Source: Desmodesmus armatus (lineage: Eukaryota; Chlorophyta; Chlorophyceae; Sphaeropleales; Scenedesmaceae). Taken from it: a stretch of 64,000 nt of DNA. The first letter of the stretch is position 1, and each line of letters starts with the position of its first letter. The stretch spans positions 1-64,000 of the forward strand of contig VIIQ02000031.1 in the NCBI GenBank assembly GCA_007449985.2. Reading direction: 5' to 3'. The position numbers and the translations under genes are program-made. The notes under the pieces were generated by a model. The model saw only the letters and a program-made list of their open reading frames with translations, was not told where the DNA came from and searched no databases. Positions 43,821-54,659 of the stretch are shown one piece after another.

Positions 43821-46800
43821 TCACAGGTGTTTCACACACAGCCTGGCCAGTGCCTCCGGCAGGTCTGGCAGCTGGTGGCAACCATGAACCCACAACACCT
43901 GCAAGCACGTGAGCTGCACAAGTGACGTTGGCAAGCTGGACAGCTTGGAGCAGCCGGACAGGACCAGCTCCTGCAATGCAATCAAGCCCCCAAGGGACTC
44001 GGGCAGGCTTGTCAAGCCAACGCAAGCTGACAGGTCCAGCACCTGCAATGCAACCAAGCCGCTGAAGGACTTGGGCAGGCCGAGCAAGCCACCACAATGT
44101 GACAGTGACAGGCCCTTCAGTGCAGCCAAGCCCCCAAATGACTCAGGCAAGCTGGTCAAGCCACGACAACAAGTCAAATCCAGAAAGGTCAGTGCAGCTA
44201 AGCCCCTGAATGACTCATCTTTCAGGCTGGTCAAGCCTGTGCATCCGTACAGCTGCAGCCGTTTTAATGCAGTCAAGCCCCCAAACGACTCAGGCAAGCT
44301 GGTCAAGCCTTCACTTCCTGACAGGTCCAGCTGTCTCAGTGCAGCCAAGCCACCAAACGCCTCCGGCAGGTCAGCACTGGAGAGACACACATGCAGCACT
44401 TGGAGTGCCTTCATGGACTCAAAGGGCAATGGCAGGCTGCTTTGTCCCCAGCAGTGCAGCTCGCGCAGGGCTGTCAGCTCACCAAAGGTGTTTGGCAACT
44501 CGCCTGAGTGATCCCACAGAAGAAACTGCAGGTCAGGCCAGAGAAACTGCCCCCAACTCTGCCTCACTGTGGCAGAGTTGGAACGCATTGGCTCTGCGTC
44601 GTGAAGGAGAAGCTGCTGTAGGTGTTTGCAGGAGCTGAGGGTGCTGAAAAGAGCTTGCAGCTTGTCCTTATCAAGCAGTCCGACATTGATGTCGAGTGCC
44701 CTCAAACAAGGCAGTGCTGTCACTGCAGCCATGGCTGCTGCTAATCCCCTCCAGCAGGGACATCCTATGCCGCTGCGGGGGCGCACCCATGCCAAATCCT
44801 GCATGCAACATGTCAAACAACAGAAGCACGGTTGCAGAGCCCATTTGCACGTAATTGTCGAATGGCTGTGTGGTGGTTGCAGAGGGATACTCAGTGGCGC
44901 ATCAAGCAGAAACAAGTATGGTTTGTTGTGATCACTGGGGAGACATCATGGTAGTGCCTTAGGCCAGTCACTCCATCTCAGATGGAAGGGTGACCCTGCT
45001 TTGGCTGGCTCCTTTCTCACTGCAGTTTATTGCCACAACGCAACTGCAACCGTATTTTGCAGAGTAGCTTGTGAGTTGCTGTCGCCTCTTTCTCAAGCAT
45101 ACGGCGCCGGGTGTCTGTGCTCCTGGTATCCACTCTGTCGCAAACCACTCACCGACAGATCCAGCACCACCAGAGTTTGCAGACAGGGCGCATTATCAGC
45201 TTGAGCAGCTGCCGGCCACCAAGCTGGAAGCTTGTGCGGGCTCGTATTGTCACTGCAGAAACCGTCGATTGCCCTATCAGACAGGCTGCCGAGCCACATC
45301 AGGTGCGGTGCGTGGTGCTGCACGCCAGGCGGCAGGTGGTGGCTAATGAAGATGCGCACAGCGCTGAAGTTGCAGCCCTGCAGCACGCTGTAGGCATCGG
45401 CCGATGTGCACCCACTCAGGTTGACCCCCACTGGTTGCTTCCCCTGCATTGGCAAACAACATCAATTGATGACACCCTGTAAAATGCTGCTTCTCTCTGG
45501 TGGCTGCTGTATAGGCAGCCCACTGGCAGGCGGTCATTGTTGCCGCAATAACAATCGCTGGGCGCTGGATTGTCAGCTGGATTGTCAGCAATTTGCATCG
45601 CGCCACCTGGGCGGTAGCGGTCTATGCTTGCAGGTGCTAAGCTGGCACACACAATCGCATGAAGACCAGGCCCGGTGTGCAGATATACACCCGGCTGCTT
45701 GGGTGACACACACTGGCATGTCACGTCAGTCTGGTACAATGGTGGCACTCGTCGGATCTTGCCGGGTTGCCTAGTCTATTTCCTTACCTCGATTAGGCCT
45801 CGCACTGCATGGTCACTGTTCACCCATACGCGGCTGCCGACGTACTCGGCGGCTTTATGGAGGATGGACTGGCCCAGCACCCTGATTACGTCAAGGGCTG
45901 TGAGACGCTCATCCAGGACGCCATGTGGATCATTGCTGTAGGCACTGACTGTCTTTGTGCTGATGAGGGACAGCTGCTTGAGCTTCCTGAGGGCTTGGTG
46001 CGCCTCACCCGGCCACCACGCCTCCCACACCAGCATGGCCTTGGACAAGGGCTGCCCCTGCAGCACACTGATGCTGTCCAGGAACATGTTCTGTGCTGCC
46101 TGTGAGAGCCTGCTGAAGCTGTGGTACACCACACCCTGCAGCCGGGCCTCTGAAGAGCCCATGTGGGTAGGTGTCCACTCTCCGTGACTGAAGGCACCCA
46201 CCTCCTGTGTGTAAGCAGTCAAACAGGAAAGCAGCAGGCGACCAGTCGTCTACTGTGGACGAGGCTGAGATCGTTTGTGGATGGGCCAGCTGCACACCTT
46301 GCAACTATTGCGATGAAGGCTGACTGCACAAACGAGATTGAAGGCAACATAAGCAGTATGCTATACCATGCTACAGGTGTAGCTTTGATTTGATTTGATT
46401 TGATCTGGTTTGATTTGGTTTGATTTGATTTGTGCTTCCCTGCCACTCCAAAACAGGTCTTGAGGCCACCTCTCACCTGCCACAGCTTGCGAGGGTCCCA
46501 CTCTTCCTCCACCCACAGGGCGCCCCCTATGACCTGCAGGGCGAGGGGCAGGCCGCTGCATGCCTGCAGCAGCTTTTCCTCCAGGTCACACATGCCCAGC
46601 TGCTGGAGCTGCTGCTCACCAACCCCATGGCACTGCCTGAACACCTGCCGTGCTGAGGCTTCGTCCAGAGTGTCCATGCTGTGGTGGCGCAGGGCAAGGG
46701 CGTCCTTCCTGACAAGAGCCTGCAAAGCAGCAGCAGCAGCAGGTTGCGATGTTACCTGGTGTGCTTTCAACCCTGTTGGGTGGCGAATGCTGGCTCGTCT

Positions 46801-48404
46801 ATTACTGATGTCAAGGGCGGCCGGTGTACAGGCTGCGCGCCTGCATGCATGCTGGTGTGTGCGTCGATGTGTGTGTGGTGGGCTGAACCACTTCAGCAAT
46901 GCACCTTCTGACCTACACACTGAGCAGTATTGCTACAGATACACCCTGCACCGTGGTCCACCTTGTAGACCGTGCTGCCGGGCAGTGCCTGCACCCTGCT
47001 TGTGATGATGACCCTGCTGCCGCTGCTGAACACCGGGGGCAGCAGGCCATCCAGCTGGTGGTCATGGTTGACGTTGTCCAGCAGCAGCAAGACCTTGTGC
47101 TGCTGCACCAGCTGCGCGAGAGACTGCAGCAGTTGCGCGTTACTGCCTTCAGGCTCAGCTACTGCAAGGCCCTGCAACAGCTGCACCAGGTGCCGCTGAA
47201 GCTGCTCGCTGTTGCTGCCTTCAAGATCAAGCTCCACCATCACCGCCTTCTCAAACTGCTTGGTGCTGCTGAGGGTGTTGAACAACAGGTGTGCCAGCGT
47301 TGTCTTGCCGAGCCCGCCTGCACCCATGCAACATTCACAAAACACGCACAGACACAGCAGGGCGTGACCCACATGGCATGTAAAAGGAAGGCACGTTCTC
47401 TGGGCGATTGGTTGACTTGGGGAATAAAAGCATCGGCTAGCTTGCACAAGCACACTTAGACAGCATGTAGACATCCTGACTTCCCCACAAAGCGGGCCGC
47501 TGGCCTGCTGGTCAAGTCATGGTGCGTGATTTTTTTCAACCTGCCCCACCTGGGTCCATCGCAACATATATCTGCCCTCACCTGGTCCGTACAGCCACAG
47601 CCCCAGTGTCCCGGGTTCATCCACCACCAGCTGGGCTGTCAGCTCTGCCAGTTGCTGCTCATAGCCGACAAGCCCGGGAGGGACGTAGGCCAGCCGCTGC
47701 TTGGCAGGCAGCTGCTGCAGCGCTGCAGCAGCCACCCTGCGCGCAATCTGCCATTCCTCGTCCATCGGCGGCGGCACCGCCGGGCCCCTGCTGCTGCTGT
47801 TGCTTTGGAACAGCCCTGCTGGCTGCTGCTGTTGCTGCTGCTGCTCCTGTGGCGTCGCGTAAAGATGTATTGCTTGGTGCTGCCTGCGCGCACCCTGGAC
47901 GTCTTTCAGGTCCCGTATGTTGCGCAACATGCGCTCAGGGTTGACGCGCTGCAGGTCCCGCCATTCGGCCGAGTCCTCATCGCCTGCCAGCTCACCCATG
48001 CGGCGCTGAATGTCGCTGCGCAGCTGCTCGACTGTGAGGTGCTGCAGCAAGCTGTGGTGGTGCATGTACACGGGAATGATGTAGGGCTTGGCGCCCCCTG
48101 TGGGGTGGTCAGGGTGGCCGTGCATGACTATGTCAAGCTCCCGCAGGCACCAGAAGCGTGTGGGGTAGGACTGTGTCAGCACCACCACAAACACTGCGCT
48201 GGTGGCTGCTGCTTTCACAAGCTCGGCTGGCCATGCACAGCCCAGCTGCAGGTCAGCGTGGTCGATGTACGTTGTTAAGCCTGCTGCTTTAAGTGCTGGC
48301 TGGACGATGCTGGCAGCAAAAATGCGGCCATGCTCGTCTGCAGATGTGTGGGAGATGAAGACCTGCGGTTGCAGGGTGTTCTGTTCGCCAGCCATGCAGC
48401 CCAT
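43821..48404 (-). CDS. TIR-NB-ARC-LRR (TNL) immune-receptor-like protein, complete
   Basis: Six exons: 48404-47582, 47317-46962, 46719-46477, 46204-45788, 45443-45153, 44798-43821. All join in phase and give 1,035 residues. TIR domain: residues about 13-150, with VFISHTSADEH and, at 85-90, WCLREL; Glu89 aligns with the NADase glutamate of plant TIRs by motif position. A Gln-rich linker follows. NB-ARC: VGYEQQL before the P-loop G273-T281 (GPGGLGKTT), kinase-2 VLLLLDNV at 350-357, RNBS-B GSRVIITSR at 374-382, GLPLAL at 449-454. In the winged-helix part, ALD (577-579) stands where plants have MHD. LRRs of about 24 residues (LPESFGGLTALKRLQLYGC type) fill the last 200 residues; the protein ends right after them. 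Known TNLs sense pathogens and signal through TIR NADase products; that role here is inferred. Introns are short (242-354 nt) and free of exon copies. Confidence 0.9.
46380..46432. repeat. TTTGA microsatellite in TNL intron 3
   Basis: About ten units of TTTGA / TTTGG-type pentamer in tandem. Confidence 0.8.
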
Positions 48405-48701
48405 CCTGCGATCAGGCCAGCACCAGCAGCACCAGCAGAAGCAGAGAGGGTTTGGTGACAACCCCAGCTGTAGCACTGGGCGAGCTGCACTGCTTCTTCG
48501 GCAGGTGGTGGTTTCCAGAGGAAACTTACGGTTGGTGCACGCCTTGAGTCACAGTAGTACTTGGGATGATCTGCCCGGACCAGGGCAGCCTCACAGTTAT
48601 GTTGCTTTTGGGCACATGCACGTGTGCAGTGACGAGGAGCGAGAGCAAGCCTGTCTGAACCGAGGGCGGGAAACACCTTTATCTTTGAAAATTTAACAAC
48701 A
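48405..48701. promoter_or_regulatory. Putative bidirectional promoter, TNL / membrane protein
   Basis: Only 297 bp separate the start codons of the two divergent genes, so both 5' leaders and core promoters must lie here or overlap. An AT-rich patch (CTTTATCTTTGAAAATTTAA) precedes the rightward ATG by a few bases. No other motif recognised. Confidence 0.55.
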
Positions 48702-49823
48702 ATGAGCGTGCGGCTCCCCCTGCTGCTGGAAGAAGATACCGGCCCTTCCGGTGACCTGCTGATCGAGGTTTGCCAGGCTGTTGACCTCGCACTACTTCAA
48801 ACACTACAGGAGGCCGTCAAAATATTGCAGCTTGAACGGCTTGCATCTCTGATGGCGTCGGCTCCTGCATTTCGGATTACTGTGGTGTCCTCTGGCTTCG
48901 AAGAGCACAAAGAATGGCTCAACTTCCTCGTCTCAGTCCTGAACCTTATCGCCACCATATCCATACCATTACTGTTGTGGTGGTATGGTAAGCAGCAGGA
49001 GAAACAGCAACAGCAACAGGCAGCACAGCAGCGGCTACAGGGCCATGTTGGCCAGCTCAGCAGTGCTGGTGGTGCTGCCATAGAAGTGATTGGCTCCTTC
49101 AAGGACGACTGCAAGTCTCTAGGCGTACCATACACGGATGTGTTCAGGTTCAAAAGCTTGCTTGTTGGCCCAGCAGCAGCAATCACCACCCAACAGCTGC
49201 AGGAGGTTGACCGCGCACGCAGGATTCTGCAAGGCATCTGGGACAACATCATGGACGATTACAGAGCTGACATGCTTGGAGGCCCCATCACGGACCCTCG
49301 GCACGGCCGCATGCTGCGCAGGGGCTTGACCTACATGGAGCTGGTGGAGCCTCTCGAGGCTGCAAACTTTGCCCGCCTGCAGGCTGTTAACAGTAGGGTT
49401 GCCTCAGAGGGACTCTATGTACGCCGCGCGCCACCTGCTACTACTGGGCAACACGCCGCTCATGCCCAACAGAGCAGCATTGTGAGAGATGCTGCCATCA
49501 TGGGTCGTCCTGGAGCACGACCCAGCCGCTTCAGGTGGTTGGAAAACCAGCGGACCCTCCAGCTGACTGGCAAGGAGCTGTGGAAGATCGAAACAGTACA
49601 CAATGTCAAGGAGTATTGCGTTGACGCAGCAGCAGCGGTGCTTTTGGAGGCAGGGGGTTCTGCTGAGCGGCAGGCCTGGGGCAAGGCTTTGGTGAGGAAC
49701 TGGGCAGCCCTGCAGCAGGCGTGCACACCCCTCACACCACCCGCAACTTCTGCCACTGCTGCTGCTGCTGCAGCTTCAGGGCCGCAGGTGCAGGTGGTGA
49801 CACACACCCCTGCAGCCCCGTGA
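48702..49823 (+). CDS. Uncharacterised single-pass membrane protein, 373 aa
   Basis: One uninterrupted exon from ATG 48702 (context AACAACA before it) to TGA. Residues 71-96 (EWLNFLVSVLNLIATISIPL, then LLWWYG) form one strong transmembrane helix, followed at once by a Lys/Gln-rich coiled-coil-like stretch. A longer helical domain follows (DRARRILQGIWDNIMDDYRA; NVKEYCVDAAAAVLLEAGG), then an Ala/Pro-rich tail. I recognise no family. It is divergently paired with the TNL gene over 297 bp, so co-regulation or partnership is possible but unproven. The N-terminal 70 residues have no signal-peptide look, so orientation is open. A TGTAA at 50289-50293 could end the transcript. Confidence 0.7.
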   Translation: MSVRLPLLLEEDTGPSGDLLIEVCQAVDLALLQTLQEAVKILQLERLASLMASAPAFRITVVSSGFEEHKEWLNFLVSVLNLIATISIPLLLWWYGKQQEKQQQQQAAQQRLQGHVGQLSSAGGAAIEVIGSFKDDCKSLGVPYTDVFRFKSLLVGPAAAITTQQLQEVDRARRILQGIWDNIMDDYRADMLGGPITDPRHGRMLRRGLTYMELVEPLEAANFARLQAVNSRVASEGLYVRRAPPATTGQHAAHAQQSSIVRDAAIMGRPGARPSRFRWLENQRTLQLTGKELWKIETVHNVKEYCVDAAAAVLLEAGGSAERQAWGKALVRNWAALQQACTPLTPPATSATAAAAAASGPQVQVVTHTPAAP

Positions 49824-51955
49824 TGACTACCAGGCCATCGCAGGGCTGGCAGGACGTCCTGTGTCAACACTTTTTTCAGCCGATGGATGTGACGCATCAG
49901 CGCTGAATGCTTCTGTGGTGCTATAGCATGTCCCGATGCTGCTGGCACTCATAAGATTGACCCCTTGCAGCTTGAGACTCGGATTTGTTGGCCTTGGCAT
50001 GTTGTGGCTGCGTCACTCAAGAGGTATGCCCCGTTGTGATGGTCTGCTTGACAGCTTTGTTACCTGCATCCTGCATGCTCCATGCTGTTGCTGTCAGTGC
50101 ATGCCACATGACATTGACTCAATGTTGTTACTCGGAGTAACAACCCCTGAAGTTGAACCCTGGTATTGGAATCAGTACGAATGTGAGTGTGCATACACTG
50201 CGTTATGGACCATGTGCGATTGTTGTTCTGTTGCTGTGGCACATGCAACAGCCATGTTGTGTTCAGACGCCTTTATGGCAACGTGTTATGTAAGGTGTGC
50301 AGCAGTAAGCTTTTCCAGTCATGTGTACAAATGTCGCTCTTGATGGTGTGCCACATCATGGCATGGCATGGCTCTTGATGGTGTGCCACATCATGGCATG
50401 GCTTATGCATGTGTGTTGTGCTGTCTGTCCTTGCCAGTGGCGGGGAAGGGGGGGAGGGGGCAATAACGTCAATGTGTGCTGCCCTATGGGCCTGGCAGGC
50501 TGTCTGCACAGGCTCGCATTTGTTGCCCGGCTGTGCACGTGCTAGCGGCAGCTAATGCTGTAGGGTGCGCAAGCCATGCTCACCAGCTACGAACTGTGCT
50601 TGTCTTGGCCAACTAAGCGACTTGCGAACCACAAGTCCCTAGAAATCCTCCTGCATGGTTTATTTGGTTTGGCATGTGCTGAGCAGCATGCGCATGGGGC
50701 GGTTGTTGAGCAGCCGTTTTGAGCTGTTCCCCATGCAGTGTACATGTGTTGACGTGGCCACAACCGCCCTAGGCTCTGGGAGGATGCACTGCAAGCACTG
50801 CTTTCCCTTATGTACCTGGTGGCGTTGTTTTGGCCCCTGTGTTTCTTTGTTGCTTATGCAAGAATGCATCTGCTGGCAATGTGTGGAGTGATCGTGCGCG
50901 TGCTAGCCCAGCAGCGCTACAGCACTTCAGCTCCAGGTCGTCATCACTCCAGCTGGGTACAGCAGCACTGGCAGTACACTAGTGCCTGGGTCGATTGGTG
51001 ATGGTGTTCTGGAAAGTGTGTTCTGGGCGCTGCACTAGGAGCCGGACACTGGATGAAGTATTCAATACCCACCCAGCACATGTAATGAGCCCTTTTCATC
51101 AATTCAGCTTGAGGAGCACCCACCTTCAGGGGGGCCTTCAGCCCCAGTGCCCAAAGCCCTTCGCGCAAACCACAGTCCCGCTCAGCGCCCGAGTCCCACA
51201 CCCGACCCTAACTAGTCATACACCCCAATCCCGCCCAACCAGCCCCAACCCCAACCCTGAAACTCCTACTGAGAATTGTCACCGACGGTCCCTCTGCCTG
51301 CAAGTGACACTTTGGAGGCTACAAAAGCCAGCCCCCCTGGCTAAATCATACCGCCTAGCCTATCTTTTGTCTATTATTGGATAAGTCAGTTTGGTGGACT
51401 CCAAAACCATTGGTGGACTCCAAAACGTTTGGTGGACTCCAAAACGTGCGGTACCCATTCAACTTGTGCGTGTTGGTTCAAATAATAACAATACACAAAT
51501 AATTCTCTGTTGCACTCACGAGCATGCATGCAGTGGCATCCTGCACACAGCACCATGACAAACCGCGCGAATGACAGAACCCTCCGTGGCACTCACCCCT
51601 CAAAGGTGTAGCACATACCTCCAAGTGCAATCATTACATGGCCAATTCACTCATGCATCCAGGCCTCAGCAGTTTCTTGAGGACTTGTTTATGTTCACTT
51701 GCAGCTTCTACGACACTACGCAGCACTGGAGCGGAACAGGAGAGCTGGAGGGGAACAGGAGGGCTGGAGCTCCTTCTTTTGGTGAGTTTCCGTGCACCTG
51801 CTGTGCGGAGATGGCGCGCCAGCAAGCAGCAGCAGAGATGATGTCCGCAGCTGAACAGCTGCAGTGTTGGTGTTGCATGAGCCCTCTTGCACTGCTGGTC
51901 TGGTCTTTGAAATTTCCGTTTGCTCGATACATGCAGCCCGTTCCTTTTCTGTGAC
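49824..51955. other. Stretch without a recognised gene
   Basis: Apart from the 3' UTR of the membrane-protein gene I see no gene. Short tandem repeats occur at 50337-50403 (two copies of CTTGATGGTGTGCCACATCA followed by TGGCATGG) and at 51391-51447 (three copies of TGGTGGACTCCAAAAC with variable ends). Confidence 0.5.
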
Positions 51956-51959
51956 CCCA

Positions 51960-53430
51960 GCAGAATCAGCATGTGTTGTGCTGCAGGTGCTGGCACTGCT
52001 GCTGTTCTTTGCTGCTGTCCTTTGCTGTTGCCCCTTTTCTGCTGCCCTTTTGCTGCTGTCCTTTGCTGCTTCTCTTTTGCTGCTTGTGCTGTCCTGCCCT
52101 TGGTGCCATCGCAGGACCCCCCCAAGCTGACAAGTATGGCCACATGCTTCCACTCGTCTTTCGGCACGTGTATTTTTGCATGTGTGGACCCGTTCACACA
52201 TGCACGTGCCAATGACACCTGCTCTCTGCCCGGCCCTGGTGCTGTGGCAGGGATTCAGCAGGGCGCCGGTGTCCAGCAGAGCTACTCAGTGGCTCTGCTG
52301 GCCCCCAAGGCAAGCACACTCCAGCTATTCAAAACGCTGTGTGCTGGCCTTGGGTGGTCACCGGGGGAGGGTGGTAGCATGCGTGGGTGGTGTTGGGGCC
52401 GCACGGGCACGGTTGGCTGCCATAAGACCCCCGTGTTTCAGTTGCTGCGGCACCCCCACCACCCCTGGCCCCTACAGCAGCCTTATTCCACGGCAGCTGC
52501 AGGTGCGGCCTCTCCAGCTGTGACAGCATATGCATGCTGCGCAGCAGCAGCCTCATCTTCGTGCATGCTCGGCAGGCTCTCAGCACACCCACATCACTGG
52601 TTGCGGTTGAACCCGTACATGTTGGAGGGCAGTCTCTGCTGACAGCCACGCCCAAGGCCTTGTAGGGGTCACATTGGCCTGCTGGCCTGGTCTTTGTAGA
52701 TTCCGTTTGCTCGGTACATGCAGCCCGTTCCTTTGCTGTGACCCCAGCAGAATCAGTATGTTGTGTTGTGCTGCAGGCGCTGGCATCGCTGCTGTTCTTT
52801 GCTGCTGTCCTTTGCTGCTGTCCCTTTGCTGTTTGCTGCCCTGCCCCTTGTGCCTTCGCAGGACCCCCCAAGCCGACAAGTATGGCCACATGCTACTACC
52901 TTTCTTTCGGCACGTGTATTTTTGCATGTGTGGACCCGTTCACACATGCACGTGCCAATGACCCCTGCTCCCTGCCCGGCCCTGGTGCTGTGGCAGGGAT
53001 TCAGCAGGGCGCCGGTGTCCAGCAGAGCTACTCAGTGGCTCTGCTGGCCCCCAAGGCAGGCACATTGCAGCTATTCAAAATGCTGCGTGCTGGCCTTGGG
53101 TGGTCGCCGGGGGAGGGTGGTAGCATGCGTGGGTGGTGTTGGGGCCGCACGGGCACGGTTGGCTGCCATAAGACCCCCGTGTTTCAGTTGCTGCGGCAAC
53201 CCCACCACCCCTGGCCCCTACAGCAGCCTTATGCCCCACGGCAGCTGCAGGTGCGGCCACTTCAGCTGTGACAGCATGATGCACAGCAGCAGCTTCCTCT
53301 TCATGCATATGCATGCATGTTGAGCAGGCTCTCAGCACACCCACATCACTGGTTGCGGTTGAACCCGTATATGTTGGAGGGCAGTCTCTGCTGACAGCCA
53401 CGCCCACGGCCTTGTAGGGGTCACATTTGG
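51960..53430. repeat. Tandem duplication, unit about 750 bp
   Basis: Sequence from about 51950-52680 returns at about 52730-53430 with an offset of 747-752 bp and only scattered substitutions and small indels. Both copies contain the same pyrimidine-rich run (TTTGCTGCTGTCC), GACAAGTATGGCCACATGCT and TTGCGGTTGAACCCGTA. Frames are open over long parts on both strands but resemble nothing known, so I do not call a gene. High similarity implies a recent event. Confidence 0.8.
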
Positions 53431-54591
53431 CATTGGCTTCTTCATAGCAGTACCTCCTAGCGCACCAGACGACCCTGCAGCAGTGGCTCCCTAGCCCTGC
53501 TGCAGTGTGCCAGCTCCCAGGGTAGTGCCTTGGGCATCAGGTGAAGGGTGGGGGTGTCTCAGCTCCTGCCCTTGGGATCCTGTTGAAGCTGGTGTGGGCT
53601 TTCAGTCAGTACAGTAGAGCAGCAGCAGCTTTGTACGTCACCAAAGTGCCTGGACGGTACACGCCAAAGCTGCAGAGCGGCCTTGCACCGGTGGCGCCTC
53701 TGCAGGGGAGGGTTACTGTCCACTAGGGTGCGGCGGTGTTCGTTGTACATCCACATGGGTCTTAACCCATCTCCAACAGGTAAAGTGCAGCTGACAGGCC
53801 AGCTTGCTTGCATGTTGCATGCAGTCAGTCAGCTGACGTGTTGCAGCAGCCATCAGCAGGCATGCACTGCATCCTGCATTGGGGTGGCGTGGTGTGGGGG
53901 CCCCATAAGGCTGCCACCCTCGCACCCTTCAGGACTTTTGCCTGGTGCCATGGTGTCGGTGGGGAACCACACACCCGGGCCGTGATGGGTTCGAATCCCA
54001 TACCGTCCGGGACAGAATTGCATGGATGTAATTTTGGAGTGGTCACTGTGTCAGCAGTAACCTGATTGCAAACCATCAGCCTGCGGCGTTGAAATTCACC
54101 AACCTGCATGTGTTGATGGGGCTTGATGGGGGCATGCAATGATCTACAGAAGTGTGTGTGCAGAGGTTGGACTCACTATGCTTTACATGTAGTGGGCATG
54201 TACTGCCCTCTGCTGCTTTGGTGGACATTCAGATCTGCCTTGGTCACTGCTGTGTATGTCATGCGCTGTTTTCCGGACTATGGTGGCATAAGGACATACC
54301 ATGCACCGCGGCTCCATGCATGACCATTACCCACTGACTGCTGCAGGCGACACACCTGTCCTGCTCAGCAGTAGCCACCCTTGCTTCAACCTTCACAAAA
54401 TGCTGTGCAACTACACTCAGCATCGTGCAGACAAACACTGCCTATGGTGATGCACACATGAAAGGGGTGCTTTGGCGCCGCTGATCATGATCACGCCAGT
54501 CTGGACAGCTGTCAGGTGGTGTGCTTGGCCAAAACCATAATAGCAATTGATGCAAGCGCTCCCTTTTTCAGAGAGTGCTGCACGGCTGATG
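53431..54591. other. Stretch without a recognised protein gene
   Basis: No protein-like frame. It contains a tRNA-like segment around 53932-54009 and the poly(A) signal of the OPR gene at its right end. Confidence 0.4.
53932..54009 (+). ncRNA. tRNA-like segment with perfect T-arm / pol III B box
   Basis: ATGGG-TTCGAAT-CCCAT at 53985-54001 is a perfect T-arm including the B-box GGTTCGAATCC. The next seven bases (ACCGTCC) pair only 5 of 7 with GGACTTT at 53932, and I cannot fold a convincing D-arm or anticodon arm. A tRNA relic or a tRNA-derived SINE head is likelier than a working tRNA. Confidence 0.3.
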
Positions 54592-54596
54592 TTACA
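54592..54596 (-). terminator. TGTAA poly(A) signal (OPR-RAP gene)
   Basis: TGTAA on the minus strand 63 nt after the stop of the OPR-RAP gene. Confidence 0.5.
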
Positions 54597-54659
54597 GCTG
54601 CAAAACATGTACACATGATGCTTGCCAACCACAAACATCCACACAAAAACAAGCAGTCA

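Noticed and set aside
43909..44511. Open frame on the plus strand across the TNL LRR exon
   Set aside because: Antisense shadow of the leucine-rich repeats (periodic SSCNAIKPP-like translation).
43821..48404. TNL gene as contamination from a land plant
   Set aside because: It is flanked directly by algal-type genes, shares their Gln/Ala runs and splice signals, and its MHD and LRR sequences differ from typical plant ones. Only read-level linkage can exclude it fully.
51634..52218. Gln/Lys/Ser-rich minus-strand frame
   Set aside because: Reverse complement of a pyrimidine-rich run (TTTGCTGCTGTCC repeats); no conserved motif.
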